Shown here: positions 36,972 to 46,517 of the stretch, in pieces
Layout of the letters: each line of letters begins with the position of its first letter
Position numbering within the stretch: position 1 is the first letter of the stretch
NCBI GenBank assembly: GCA_016713585.1
Contig: JADJOV010000023.1
Span: 186,001-250,000, forward strand
Length of the DNA: 64,000 nt
Origin: Bdellovibrionales bacterium
Lineage (GTDB): Bacteria > Bdellovibrionota > Bdellovibrionia > Bdellovibrionales > Bdellovibrionaceae
Direction of reading: 5' to 3'
Position numbers and translations under genes: made by a program
Notes under the pieces: model-generated
Told to the model about the DNA's origin: nothing
The model's input: the letters and a program-made list of their open reading frames with translations, nothing else
The model's database searches: none

Positions 36972-37560
36972 CGACAAAAATTCGATTTCCTTCATGCTGT
37001 TAAATGCTTTTGCAAAAATAAGCTGGGAATATCCAAGACATCCCACGAAAAGATAGCCTTTGGCGATCTTTTCAGACCTGGGATCGATCCATTCTATGAC
37101 ATCACCAGCCCAGTCCACTTCAACGCGTTCGCCGGGATTAAACTGGCGGTGGTTGTATTCTTCGATTTTCAATTGCGGAAACTTTTTATGCAGATACCTT
37201 GTAAAGTTGGAATATGAAATCAACTTGCTTGCGGACTCTTCCCATATCAATGACATAGGATGCTTCAAGGAGATGTCCCTTAGGACTTCGTCCCAATTAA
37301 CCAAGCCCATCCAATCCGGAAGCTTGACTTGCTCCTCAAGCTTAAAAAGACCTTTCCTGATCTCCGAAATCGTCGAACGCCGCCTGCCCACAGATTTAGC
37401 AATCTGGCGGTCCGTGAGGTCTTGCTTGATCTTCTGTTTAACATCCTCGTATGCGCGCCATACTTAGGCCCAACTGTCCCTCCTAGGTGATTCTAGGAGG
37501 TTTACACGTCGTTCCTAAAGTGGCTCCGGTTTATGCAACAGGGTGGATCCCGTTTTATGC
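36962..37560 (-). mobile_element. IS21-family fragment: istA 5' half and left end
   Basis: On the minus strand, YEDVKQKIKQDLTDRQIAKS followed by VGRRRSTISEIRKG is the N-terminal HTH of IstA, and NPGERVEVDWAGDVIEWIDP is the beginning of the DDE catalytic core (first Asp). The frame stops inside the core at about 36962. Upstream (37480-37560) are an 8-bp hairpin (CCTCCTAG/CTAGGAGG) and a repeated CCG-x-TTTATGCAA motif twice, like the multiple terminal repeats of IS21 ends. The element is truncated and inactive. Confidence 0.65.
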
Positions 37561-37629
37561 AATCTTCCAGCGTCTGTCGGTTCTGTGGTGGGACCCAGTC
37601 AGTCATGGCTGGGTCTACCCGATCGCCAA

Positions 37630-38034
37630 TTAATACCAACCAGGTCCAGTAAGTTGATCGTTAACGCTTTCAACATTTGTACATGCTACTGTGGCTGTTG
37701 AACTATGTCTTACTCCATTAATATCGTCTTTTGCGTTCGATATTTCTGTTGTTTTAACAGAAACTTTTCCGATAGCAACTCCACCTAACTCCTTGCAAGC
37801 GGTTAAAACGTCCTCTTTTGCAATTTTTTCGGCATTCGAAGGATTTTCTAAATAGTCATCAATGCATATAAAGCCGGCACATTGTGAATCTAACTCGATA
37901 GTTAAAGCACATTGATTTTGACCACACACGGTTGATCTTACAAGCGTACTCTCATCAATTACACCAGCATAATTCCGATCCGCTGCAAATGAAAAATTCG
38001 ACGCTAAAGATAATAAGACAAGTAGGTTTTTCAT
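37630..38034 (-). CDS. Secreted hypothetical protein (134 aa)
   Basis: A typical signal peptide (KNLLVLLSLASNFSFAAD) leads into a small domain with six cysteines (VCGQNQC, QCAGFIC, TACKEL and VACTN), suggesting disulphides. ATG 38034 has an AGAGGAT site. No family recognised. It lies beside the IS21 fragment and is apparently complete. AT-rich DNA follows upstream. Confidence 0.6.
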   Translation of the reverse strand: MKNLLVLLSLASNFSFAADRNYAGVIDESTLVRSTVCGQNQCALTIELDSQCAGFICIDDYLENPSNAEKIAKEDVLTACKELGGVAIGKVSVKTTEISNAKDDINGVRHSSTATVACTNVESVNDQLTGPGWY

Positions 38035-38480
38035 AAAGAAATTATCCTCTTAGTTAAAGTTTTTGATACCGTTTCAAAGTTGCTGGCATGAATGGCCAAT
38101 AAGTTCCAACTAACGTTTCCTGAGACAACAATATAAAGTAAAATTTTAAACTTTTCACCTGTAGAGATTCTAACACTTAAGCAATAAAAGTCACTTAATG
38201 AAAAATTCTAATATTTACAGCGAGTTAATTTCAATTTTTCCAAAGAAAACATTTTATTTTTCACTAATTTTTTACCTGTGAAAGAAAGCAAGCTTCTGTA
38301 ATGGCAACTTATTCATAAGGTTTTGAAATCAGTTTACATCAAAAGTTTTTCGGTGTAGTCAGGCTGGATGACTTTTGGGGACAAAATCCGATCTACTTTT
38401 AGATATTCTTGGCGAAATTCGGCCGAGTTGGTCGGTGAACTTATCGATTACTACTTTTCGACCTACCGTTTCTTAAGGGT
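38035..38480 (+). other. AT-rich non-coding region
   Basis: About 445 bp with several runs of A or T and no frame longer than a few dozen codons. It may hold the promoter for the secreted gene at 37630-38034. I see no RNA gene or repeat in it. The last part (from about 38385) begins to show fragments of the integrase-type transposase that follows. Confidence 0.4.
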
Positions 38481-39078
38481 CCAAAGAACCTTTCGCAGAA
38501 TTCGTCGTCACCTCGAAATTTTATGGCAAAAATGAGGCTGCGGCAGATCCCCTATTCCAGAGCCCGTTGTTAACCTCATCATTGATATGAAACGATCCAA
38601 CCTAAACTGGGGCTCAAAGAGAATCTCTCAGAAGTTGGCGCTTCTCGGTTTGACTGTGAGCAATGAAACTGTTCGAAATATTCTCAAATACAGTGGATTT
38701 TGTCCCCCGAAATTGGAGTTTTCACCTCCTTCATGGCGCTCACTTCTGAGCTCCTATAAAAGTATTTTCGCTATGGATTTCACATGTGTGAGAGATATTT
38801 TTGGCAATCAGGTGTTTCTTTTAGTTATTCTTGATCATCTAAAAAGGGAGATTGTTTTCCTGAATGCAACCTTGTCACTGAGTTGGGAATGGATTTCCCA
38901 ACAAATTAGAAATTTTCATATTGAATACGAGAGTCCTGATGCAATGATCTTTGATAGAGATGGGATATACGGAGCTTGGCTTGGGGATTACCTATTGAGC
39001 CATTTTCTAATTGTGCCTCTTCAAACTCCAGTGAGAAGCCCTTGGCGGTCGTTCGCCGTTAAAAACAAGGCAGACTAA
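38480..39078 (+). pseudogene. Integrase-core (IS481-like) transposase remnant
   Basis: Reading through a TGA near 38533, GRSPIPEPVVNLIIDMKRSN then LNWGSKRISQKLALLGLTVS and NETVRNILK form the HTH of rve-type transposases. FAMDFTCVRDIFGNQVFLLV (first catalytic Asp) and DAMIFDRDGIYG (second Asp) follow. After TPVRSPW the sequence drifts (RSFAVKNKAD, stop) and the third catalytic residue (Glu in P-Y-x-E-R) is lost. The N-terminal third is decayed. It is inactive. Confidence 0.6.
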
Positions 39079-39178
39079 AATTATTTCCCTGGATCAGATA
39101 CGATGGCACCGTAAAACGAAAACCATTTGCGGACTAATTTCGCGTTTTGAGCTAGCATGTTGAATAAGTTGCCATCGC

Positions 39179-39239
39179 AGTATCGAAACAGATTCGATCG
39201 ATTCTTTCGTGACCATCCAAAACACAGGTAAATCTTTTC
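39179..39239. repeat. About 60-bp dispersed repeat, copy 1
   Basis: GTATCGAAAC(A/C)GATTCGATCG and the bases up to GGTAAATCTTTT recur at 41931-41990 with about five mismatches. In one frame both encode I-E-T-D-S-I-x-x-F-V-T-x-Q-N-T-G-K-S-F, so they may be fragments of a shared gene or element end. Confidence 0.6.
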
Positions 39240-39241
39240 AA

Positions 39242-40381
39242 TTAGAAGAACTCGCCGGCCCATAGCTGCAATAAGAACTCACCCACAGGGATTATTTCAA
39301 TATCCCTGATTTTTCGAGGAATTTTTTCCTGGCAGACGAGAATTTTTCGTTCCAAACGTTCAGTTTTAGAAAAAATTTCGAAGCCCTTGAGGTGTTGGGA
39401 TGATATATTCTCAGAGGCCTTGACTTCGATGGCAATGCCTTCGTTGATGACAAAATCAATTTCGCCCTGCCTAGGAGAGTTCCAAAAGCCTAACTCTATG
39501 CCCTTTGAAGAATAAGTTTTATATGCATACAGTTCCATAAAAATAAAATGTTCAAGGGCCTCACCATATTCCCTGCTTTTGGGCGCAATTTTTCGAGCCG
39601 CTAAAGAATTTACAATGCCGGTATCGAAAAAATAGAACTTACTTGTTGAGGTGCTCTTTCGTTTCGAAGTCGATCGAATCGGATTTAAAAAATTCCCTAT
39701 CAATGTGTCCTCAAGAATTGCGTAATACTCTCGAATTGTGCGTGAAGAAATCTGCGCATCAGAGCCCACGGACTCAAAATTTAGAATCTGGCCATTGGTC
39801 AAGGCTGAAAATTGCAGAAAACGTGAAAAGTTATCAATTCTTCGAACCAAGGCCTCACTTAAAATTTCTTCTTTTAAGTACAAGCCCACATAACTATTCA
39901 GGTCCAATTCACTGTCATCTGACAAGTAAATAGATGGCAAAAGTCCAAATTGGAGAGCTTTTTTCAATTGAAATTGTTTCCCGAGCTCATGGGAAGTGAA
40001 AGGCAGCAAGTTTCTCAATCTCGCTCGCCCGGCCATCAAGCTAGTATGGCTGCGTTTAAGTTTGCGGGCACTACTTCCGGTCAGCAAGAACCTAACTCCT
40101 TTTTTTTCGATCATACTGTGAACTTCGTCCATCAGGAGAGGTAGCTTTTGAATTTCATCAATAGCAATCAGCTTTGTTTTAGGAGTCACTCGCTCTCGAA
40201 TCAACTGAGGCGCATAACTTAGGTCCCGAAATGTATCTGCTTGCAAAAGATCATAGGTCACATCTGGATTGACCTGATGCTCAATCAGCTGGGTCTTTCC
40301 GGTTTGTCGAGGCCCCAGCAAAAGGACACTCTTGGAACGCAAATCCTTTTCTAAATCGATTGTTCGCTTGATATACTTCAT
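39242..40381 (-). CDS. AAA ATPase with DUF4143 domain (second copy)
   Basis: From ATG 40381 (MKYIKRTIDLEKDL) the 379-residue protein has Walker A LLLGPRQTGKTQL, Walker B LIAIDEIQKLPLL, LTGSSARKLKR and a C-terminal DUF4143/nuclease-like part with GEIDFVINEGIAIEVKASEN. The D…E-x-K spacing is intact. It shares only its domain plan, not close identity, with the copies at 26719 and 63171, so these are independent lineages rather than duplicates. A 20-bp direct repeat lies 40-91 bp upstream of the start. The IS91-like copy B begins 124 bp away. Confidence 0.8.
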   Translation of the reverse strand: MKYIKRTIDLEKDLRSKSVLLLGPRQTGKTQLIEHQVNPDVTYDLLQADTFRDLSYAPQLIRERVTPKTKLIAIDEIQKLPLLMDEVHSMIEKKGVRFLLTGSSARKLKRSHTSLMAGRARLRNLLPFTSHELGKQFQLKKALQFGLLPSIYLSDDSELDLNSYVGLYLKEEILSEALVRRIDNFSRFLQFSALTNGQILNFESVGSDAQISSRTIREYYAILEDTLIGNFLNPIRSTSKRKSTSTSKFYFFDTGIVNSLAARKIAPKSREYGEALEHFIFMELYAYKTYSSKGIELGFWNSPRQGEIDFVINEGIAIEVKASENISSQHLKGFEIFSKTERLERKILVCQEKIPRKIRDIEIIPVGEFLLQLWAGEFF

Positions 40382-40420
40382 GGCGCCCAGCGTAGCGAAC
40401 TCCGGAATTGATGTCAACAG

Positions 40421-40472
40421 AATCCGCATCGATGGCAGTGGAAATGTCACAAAATCCGCATCGATGGCAGTG
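40421..40472. repeat. 20-bp direct repeat upstream of an AAA/DUF4143 gene
   Basis: AATCCGCATCGATGGCAGTG occurs perfectly at 40421-40440 and 40453-40472, a spacing of 32 bp (about three helical turns). ATCGAT gives each unit a small palindromic core. The position suggests operator half-sites for the minus-strand ATPase gene. Confidence 0.65.
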
Positions 40473-40504
40473 ATTGTGTCATTTGGGTCAAGTTGTGCCA
40501 TCAA

Positions 40505-41485
40505 GTATCATCGTAAAAGATGACGACGCCCCTCTTCAGTTCAATATCCCGATGGAGGAAGCCTTTTCCCATTTGCAGGCCGCCTCGAGTTCCTACAGAT
40601 TCTTGCTCGGTCCCAATAAAGGAAAAAAAGCTCTCGTGCTCAAAACTCAGGTCGACAGGGACCACCTCGGCAAAGGTGGACTTGTTGGCAAGTATTCCGG
40701 CTTGACTCTCCACGGGGGTGTTGCCGTAGACCCTGGGCAACGAGACAAGCTTGAAAAGATAGCCCGATACATTGCAAGGCCTGCCCTCAGCGAAGAGAGA
40801 CTCTCTGTCAACTCCAGAGGGCAAGTCATCTATAAACTCAAAACTCCCTATGACGATGGAACCACCCAAATTGTCTTTGAGCCCTTGGAGTTCTTGGAAA
40901 AACTTGCCGCCCTTGTCCCTCGGCCAAGAGTTCATCTTACCAGATTTCACGGAGTCCTGGCTCCAAACCACAAGCACAGAAAACTCATCATCCCAACCCC
41001 ACCCTCCACGACTCCGACTCAAGAAAAGGCCGACCAGAGTCAGGATGACGAAAATAAGAACGCCTCAACAAAGAAAAGCGCATCACCTGGGCTCAACTGC
41101 TCAAGCGAGTCTTCAAAATAGACATAGAAATCTGCAATGTTTGCGGCGGCAAAATGGCAGTCATCTTCGCAATCACTGATCCCGAGGTGATCCAAAAAAT
41201 ACTCGAACATCTGAAACTTCCCACAAGATCACCGAAAATCCACCCAACCCGAGGAACCACCACAACACCATTGCAAAGGCTCTGGAGACGACTTTGTCCA
41301 AGCCTTCCCTGATTATGAATAGACCAAGACACAAGACTCAAGAGCTTTCTTGGAACCCTCAGATTCGGAATCCACGAGTTGACGGAACTCCTATACTAAA
41401 AAACAAATCCAACCAAAAAGAATCGAGATAAAATCTCAAAAAGAGTCCACCAATCTAAAAAGCATCATCAAAAATCCAACCAAAT
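40505..41485 (+). mobile_element. IS91-like transposase fragment (copy B) with 3' flank
   Basis: Begins abruptly at ATCATCGTAAAAGATGA and runs nearly identically to copy C (56170 onwards): SHLQAASSSYRFLLGPNKGK, IARYIARPALSEERLSVNSR, LVPRPRVHLTRFHGVLAPN and the zinc ribbon ICNVCGGKM. A shift after about 41080 (in the AAAGAAAAG tract) puts the last part in another frame. The HUH catalytic region and N-terminal zinc domain are absent, so it cannot transpose. The 3' non-coding part is shared with copy C up to the AATCTAAAAAGCATCATC motif at about 41465. Confidence 0.8.
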
Positions 41486-41621
41486 TGGCCAAAGTTAAAT
41501 GAAAGCCAACCTCCAGCAGAAAAGATTTACCTGTGATTTGAATAAAACAAAACCACCCAGCTAAAGCACAGCAGGTTCCTATTTTCCTTAGCTTTTTCAC
41601 AAAACACGCAAATCCTTTGCA

Positions 41622-41921
41622 TCATAAACTCACTTTTTCTGATAGATTCTTGGCGTGGACAGTGAAATACGCCAATGACTGCTCAGTCAATAGAGAGAGG
41701 ACAGGATCCGGGGTCAAGAACTCAATATGGATACGAGTTCCCGCATGAGAATTGCTACGGATACTTTGTGATGGGCTTAGACCAGAAGACTCAAAGCTGA
41801 ACGCCACAGCCTGGTGAGATGAGCACACCAACCATATGTCCCCGTGAATGTATAAGTCCCTAGATGGGCAAAGGTGCGGTGCGGACAACAGGATTTCGAA
41901 GACGCGCATTATTTTGTTCAT
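41622..41921 (-). CDS. Possible small hypothetical protein
   Basis: A 99-residue frame (MNKIMRVFEILLSAPHLCPS…) with balanced composition, between the IS91-like copy B and a dispersed repeat. The pattern of strands is slightly PilZ-like (RVFEIL…IWLVCSSHQAVAFSFESSGL), but the key RxxxR and D/NxSxxG motifs are not convincing. No good ribosome-binding site. It may be coincidental. Confidence 0.25.
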   Translation of the reverse strand: MNKIMRVFEILLSAPHLCPSRDLYIHGDIWLVCSSHQAVAFSFESSGLSPSQSIRSNSHAGTRIHIEFLTPDPVLSLLTEQSLAYFTVHAKNLSEKVSL

Positions 41922-41930
41922 TGGGCAGGT

Positions 41931-41990
41931 GTATCGAAACCGATTCGATCGCTTTTTTCGTGACCCTCCAAAACACAGGTAAATCTTTTA
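41931..41990. repeat. About 60-bp dispersed repeat, copy 2
   Basis: The partner of 39179-39239. Here the readable frame continues beyond the repeat (EIVSQILPSMAAYRMLIARK…) to about 42149, so a larger piece of the source gene may survive. The product is not recognised. Confidence 0.6.
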
Positions 41991-42147
41991 TAGAAATAGT
42001 CTCTCAAATTCTTCCATCAATGGCGGCCTACAGAATGCTGATTGCAAGAAAGGACTTCGACCGGCCATTTGTGATTTCGCTCGTCGATAATGTTCTCTTG
42101 CCAGCGTTAGGGATTCAAAAAACTAAACCTCAAAAATGGAAGTCAAA

Positions 42148-42564
42148 ATGATTGAAGCCATTTCTCAAATCAATATACTAGCGGTTCTTGCGGCGATGGT
42201 TCCAAACTTTATCTTAGGAGGAGTTTGGTTCGGAATTGTCGTTTCGAAACTGTATATCAAAGCGCTAGGAAGGGACGCCTTACCGCAGACAAAGCCGAGT
42301 CCGATTTTTATTTTTGGCCCAGTCGTATGCAACCTATTCGCTATTCTCACAAGTGCAATTCTGCTTCGGATGCTTCAAATCGAATCCATTCCTGGCGCCC
42401 TCGCTTTTGGTTTGCTCGTAGGGGTGGGCTATTTGCTTTCGACAGTTATGAACATTGCGATCAACCCTAATTTTCCTCGCCCATTTCTATATACATTTAT
42501 CAATGCTCCCTACTTTATTGCCTCAAGCCTTATCACGAGCGTTGTCCTTGTATCGATGGGCTAA
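42148..42564 (+). CDS. DUF1761 membrane protein
   Basis: A 138-residue protein with four predicted membrane helices (INILAVLAAMVPNFILGGVW, the PSPIFIFGPVVCNLFAILTS region, LAFGLLVGVGYLLSTVMNIA and FIASSLITSVVLVSM). The first loop, F-x-L-G-G-x-W-F with a following YIKALGRD, is typical of DUF1761 proteins. Function unknown. The start at 42148 is preferred over 42136 because it follows the previous frame's end by 4 bases. Intact. Confidence 0.7.
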   Translation: MIEAISQINILAVLAAMVPNFILGGVWFGIVVSKLYIKALGRDALPQTKPSPIFIFGPVVCNLFAILTSAILLRMLQIESIPGALAFGLLVGVGYLLSTVMNIAINPNFPRPFLYTFINAPYFIASSLITSVVLVSMG

Positions 42565-42597
42565 GACTGAATGAGAATTCTACCTTTGGAGTGACTG

Positions 42598-42960
42598 ATT
42601 AAGATTTCAAGTAAGCCCACCTTTTTTAAGACCACAGCGGACCTGAGAAAGTGGTTTGAGGATCAACATAACCAATCTAAGGAAATCTGGATTGATTTCT
42701 ACAAAAAGGATTCTGGTAAAGTTTCAGTCAGTTATGCTGAAGCATTAGATCAGGCCATCTGTTACGGATGGATCGATGGCATCAGAAAAAGTCTCAATGA
42801 ACTCAGTTACGCGAATCGATTCACCCCACGTCGACCAAAAAGTAACTGGTCCAAAATCAACGTCGCACATGCCAAGCGTCTAACAAAGTCGGGCCAAATG
42901 CATGCCGCAGGACTTGCCGAAATCGCTCGAGCTAAGGCGGATGGCCGTTGGAAGAAGTAG
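42598..42960 (+). pseudogene. YdeI/OmpD-associated family protein, truncated and lacking a normal start
   Basis: The frame opening at ATT 42598 reads KISSKPTFFKTTADLRKWFE, then SKEIWIDFYKKDSGKVSVSY, AEALDQAICYGWIDGIRKSL, RFTPRRPKSNWSKINVAHAK and ends ARAKADGRWKK at a TAG (42958-42960). This is the N-terminal two thirds of the YdeI family (bacteriocin-protection/DUF1905-like). No ATG, GTG or TTG lies at the front, though a GGAG sits about 10 bases upstream. The usual C-terminal 60-70 residues are missing. It is probably a remnant. Confidence 0.6.
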
Positions 42961-43070
42961 CTTGCTGAGCGTTGGTGAAACCGTGCAATTCTCGAAGCAT
43001 TTGACGCCTGCTCTGAATCGACTTATGTCCATTTATGATGTTCTATATAGCATCATAAAGCATCTTATTA

Positions 43071-43119
43071 ATGTCATATATAGCATCAAATTTCTTGCAT
43101 TTAATGCTATATATGACAT
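43071..43119. promoter_or_regulatory. 16-bp inverted repeat operator before mobile mystery protein A
   Basis: ATGTCATATATAGCAT (43071-43086) and its exact reverse complement (43104-43119) flank 17 bp. A further TATATAGCATCATAAAGCAT copy lies just upstream (about 43053). The second arm ends 9 bp before ATG 43129. The upstream HTH-protein gene would autoregulate from here. Confidence 0.7.
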
Positions 43120-43128
43120 CATAAACTT

Positions 43129-43636
43129 ATGAAAACTAACAAAAAGGCAATCGCACCTCAAAGACGAGTCATGGATAAAAAGCTTCCAAAACTGGCTGCC
43201 GTTGAGGATTGAAAAGTCACCGCAGTTGGGATGGCTGAAGGCAGTGCGCGGTGCTTTAGGTATCAGTTCACGGCAGCTGGCTCAAATCATTGGCGTGGAT
43301 ATGTCTGCTGTCATTCGGTTAGAAGAACGTGAATCTAATGGAAAAGTGACGCTTGAAATGTTGAATCGCGCAGCCAAAGCAATGAGCTGCAAATTGATTT
43401 ATGCAATTGTGCCACTCGACGAGCACGATAGTCTTGAGTCGATTGTCGACAGCAGATCGAAAAAAGCTGCAAACGATCTGCTTCAAAAGGTAGAGCATTC
43501 AATGCGATTAGAGGATCAAGGGTCACCAGATTCGAAGTCGGAACTTGATAAGTTAGCGCAGTCTTTGAAGGAAAAAATGGACCCTAGAATTTGGGGTGTG
43601 GCTAAGCCAAAGAAAAAAAGGAATAATACTGCGTGA
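43129..43636 (+). pseudogene. Mobile mystery protein A-like HTH antitoxin, one frameshift
   Basis: The first 25 codons (MKTNKKAIAPQRRVMDKKLPKLAAV) and the main frame from 43202 (RIEKSPQLGWLKAVRGALGI, SSRQLAQIIGVDMSAVIRLEE) join after deletion of one T near 43200. The result matches TIGR02612: a short basic helix, GWLKAVR-x-ALG and a Cro/XRE-type HTH. It would bind DNA and neutralise the Fic partner. The stop overlaps the next GTG (43633), so they are translated together. Confidence 0.7.
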
Positions 43637-44226
43637 GTAAGTTTGAAATCGCGTATCCGTCGGGTGCAACACCTCTCGATCCCAATGAGTTGGCTGGGTT
43701 GGTTCCAAATTATATTACGACTCAAGGGGATCTCAACCAGCTTGAGCGCGAAAATATTCTTGCCGCTGCGACATGGGCATTGGGGAAATCGAACCACGAT
43801 TGTATGAATATTTCATTCTGTTTGGATTTACATAAACGCATGTTCTCTAGGGTTTGGAAATGGGCTGGAAAAACACGATTAACAGATAAAAACATAGGCG
43901 TTCCCAAGGAACAAATATTCATGAAACTTAAGCTTCTATTCGATGATACTGAATTTTGGATTCAAGATCGGACATTTGGTTTTGACGAAATCGCAGCAAG
44001 ATTTCATCATCGGCTCGTCGCTATTCATGCATTTCCAAATGGAAATGGTCGTCATGCGCGGCTTATGACAGAAGTTATTCAGATTGTAAACGGAGTAACA
44101 CAGTTTACTTGGGGCAGCTCTGACCTGTATAGTTCTGAATCAGATGCTAGAAAAGATTATCTTGCTGCCTTGAGATCCGCAGACACAGGTGACTATGAAG
44201 CATTGATAGAATTTGTACGAAAATAA
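43633..44226 (+). CDS. Mobile mystery protein B, Fic-domain protein
   Basis: The 197-residue product belongs to TIGR02613. It has the start PSGATPLDPNELAGLVPNYI, a middle MNISFCLDLHKRMFSRVWKW and the Fic active-site loop LVAIHAFPNGNGRHARLM. Fic enzymes transfer AMP or other nucleoside phosphates to hydroxyl residues of targets. Here the acidic residue of H-x-F-x-D/E-G-N-G-R is Asn, which is common in this subfamily. GTG start overlapping the upstream HTH gene. Together they form an HTH/Fic toxin-antitoxin-like pair. Confidence 0.8.
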   Translation: MSKFEIAYPSGATPLDPNELAGLVPNYITTQGDLNQLERENILAAATWALGKSNHDCMNISFCLDLHKRMFSRVWKWAGKTRLTDKNIGVPKEQIFMKLKLLFDDTEFWIQDRTFGFDEIAARFHHRLVAIHAFPNGNGRHARLMTEVIQIVNGVTQFTWGSSDLYSSESDARKDYLAALRSADTGDYEALIEFVRK

Positions 44227-44428
44227 TTCAACTCTTCTCATCTCAACCCTTCCCATCCCATTCTACCACTCCTCCGCGCCTTCCTCCATCCCGCCTTGGT
44301 CTACTTTGTCATTGGACTTTACTTGGTTGTCATTGCCAAAAAAAGCAAAGCAATTCGAAAACATCGTGTGTCTTTGACATCCAGTCGTTGGCAGTGCAAA
44401 TTTGCCCACTGAGGGACGGAGGACTCAA

Positions 44429-45289
44429 TTGAAAAAAGCAATTGCAATGGTCACTTGCGATGACAAATTGGCTGGAACAATTGATGACCGAATTTTCTAC
44501 GATGCTGTTCAAGCGCGAGGGCACAAGGTTTGCTTTTGCAGTTGGACCGATGAGTCCATTGACTGGTCCCAGTATGATCTCGTCCTCATTCGATCAACCT
44601 GGGACTATTACCGAAAGATTCAAGCCTATCTGGATTGGGCAAAGCGAGTTTCTTCGCTTACAAATCTTGTAAATCCATTGGCTGTCATTTTGTGGAATAG
44701 TTCAAAGACATATCTCCTTCACCTTGAAAAGAATGGTATTCCAATTGTGCCGACAATAGTTGCAGGAAGCTTTCAAGATGCCTATAAAGCAGCAGATGAC
44801 CTCATTGCGATCCATCAAAAAATCGTTGTTAAGCCGGCGATATCAGCCGCTGCCGATTTAACCAATTTGGTGTGTCACATTGAAAATTTACCTGGTGCCA
44901 TTCTCAAGATTCTTGAGCGAGGTCAGGTTCTTCTGCAGCCATATTTTGAAGCCGTTTGCATTTCCGGAGAAGTTTCTCTTATGTTTTTTGGAAAGGAAAA
45001 TTCTGTTCAGTACTCTCATGCAGTTCTGAAAAAGCCAAAGTCAGATGATTTCAGAGTGCAGGTCGATTTTGGAGGTACTGTTGAAGGCATCAAGGCCCCT
45101 GGAAATCTCATTGAATTAGCAAGAAAAGCCTTGGCGAAGAGTCCTTTCCCCGTGTCATATGTTCGTGTCGATATCATAGACTGGGAGTCAAATCCCAAAA
45201 TCGCCGAACTTGAATTGATAGAGCCGGAGCTGTTTTTTAGGTTTTCGCCTCGGGCAGCGGATGATTTTGCGAGCGCCCTCAAACTTTAA
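44429..45289 (+). CDS. ATP-grasp domain protein (RimK/glutathione-synthetase-like)
   Basis: TTG 44429 follows a strong GGAGG. The 286-residue protein has an N-terminal pre-ATP-grasp fold (AIAMVTCDDKLAGTIDDRIF … DLVLIRSTWDYY) and a C-terminal ATP-grasp with KIVVKPAISAAAD, VLLQPYF and the Mg-binding YVRVDIIDWESNPKIAELELIEPELF. This family makes amide or peptide-like bonds between an amino group and a carboxylate. The substrates are unknown. It is alone, with a pyrimidine-rich stretch upstream (44230-44310). Confidence 0.75.
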   Translation: MKKAIAMVTCDDKLAGTIDDRIFYDAVQARGHKVCFCSWTDESIDWSQYDLVLIRSTWDYYRKIQAYLDWAKRVSSLTNLVNPLAVILWNSSKTYLLHLEKNGIPIVPTIVAGSFQDAYKAADDLIAIHQKIVVKPAISAAADLTNLVCHIENLPGAILKILERGQVLLQPYFEAVCISGEVSLMFFGKENSVQYSHAVLKKPKSDDFRVQVDFGGTVEGIKAPGNLIELARKALAKSPFPVSYVRVDIIDWESNPKIAELELIEPELFFRFSPRAADDFASALKL

Positions 45290-45410
45290 GAAATCTATTT
45301 TTGTAACTCACTTTGCAAGGCAAATATCGAGGCCAATCAAAATACCTTTGCAGTCTGGAGCGGCAGCGCACTTTTGTGTTGGAAGTTTGCTCGTTGGATT
45401 CAGAATTCAC

Positions 45411-46322
45411 TCAAGTGGGCTCGCGCAAAAGTCTTTTCGCCTCGACGGCAACGAAGTCGGCTTCTACGCGATCGCAATTTATCTGGCTGACAACATAAAT
45501 TTTATGCCTTCCCGTCTCTTTAGCAATTTTTCCACTGTGCGGCTTTGGAGCGAGCTCAGTTAGGTCATCCATTCTCCTGGCAACACGGTTTGGCAGAATG
45601 GCCACAATAGATCCTGCGGAGCAAGCAGCTCTCAGAGTCTCAAAACTATCACTCAAAATAGCAGGTTTTGCCAAATCATATTGCTTTATGAACTTGGTGA
45701 AGTAGCGGGGAAGTCCACTCTTGCCAGGGGCCAGAGAGCCAAAACCCAATGTACGAATGGCTGGCCAGCCATCGTCCACAATGGGAAGTCGTCTCGAGAT
45801 GTATAGTCCCAAGCGATCTTCCGTCACATCCTTCACATAGAAACGGCCCAATTCGTCGACCTCTGTGATGAGGGCCGAGCCAAGCTCTCCTTTGCGAACC
45901 ATGGTCAAAAGATTTGGTGTTCGACTGATTCGAAGCTCCAGTCTGAGATTGGGTAATTTTTGTCTTAAACTATTGATAAGACCTGGAAGCAGATCGATGG
46001 CGATACTCTCATAGGTTCCGAAATTCATCCAACTAATTTTGGGAACTGGTTCCCTATTTAAATCACGGAGTCGCTCAAAAGCCTAAAATGCAGGCCGAAG
46101 GATCTCAAGTAGAGCAATCGCATCAGACGTAGGCTCAATGGATCCTCGGTTTCGAATAAGCAACGGCTTACCAAAGGATTTTTCCAGAGTGGAGATTGTT
46201 TGCGACACAGCACTTGCCGAGACTTTGGCATGCAATGAAGCTTTTTTTAGACTCCCCTGTTGGATGACTAAGTCGAGAACCCATAATTTTTTTATCTGAT
46301 CAACGTTGAAATCACGCGCCAT
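45411..46322 (-). pseudogene. LysR-family regulator interrupted by an in-frame TAG
   Basis: ATG 46322. The winged helix is clear (IKKLWVLDLVIQQGSLKKAS, LHAKVSASAVSQTISTLEKS), followed by LLIRNRGSIEPTSD. A TAG at 46083-46085 interrupts the frame after ILRPAF; the same frame continues AFERLRDLNREPV and the full effector domain to 45411. One substitution (likely CAG to TAG) thus splits an otherwise complete 303-residue protein. It is divergent from the secreted gene at 46518, its probable target. Confidence 0.7.
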
Positions 46323-46517
46323 AGAATCAACCCATAGCATGGCCTGCTTCTTTCGGGTATTGAAAAAATGGATAGATTAGGTTCATCCAATTTCAAAATA
46401 AGATCGATTAACTACAGACATGCTTATCGCTTGAGTAAGTAAGACTAATCTATACAGATTACGATGAAAGGCCTATCTGATTGGGAAGCGAATTATCGCA
46501 AACTTAAAGGAGAATGT

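Noticed and set aside
40501..41022. Antisense frames over IS91-like copies (also 56124-56699)
   Set aside because: They are shadow frames of the transposase with mirror codon bias; repeated in each copy for that reason.
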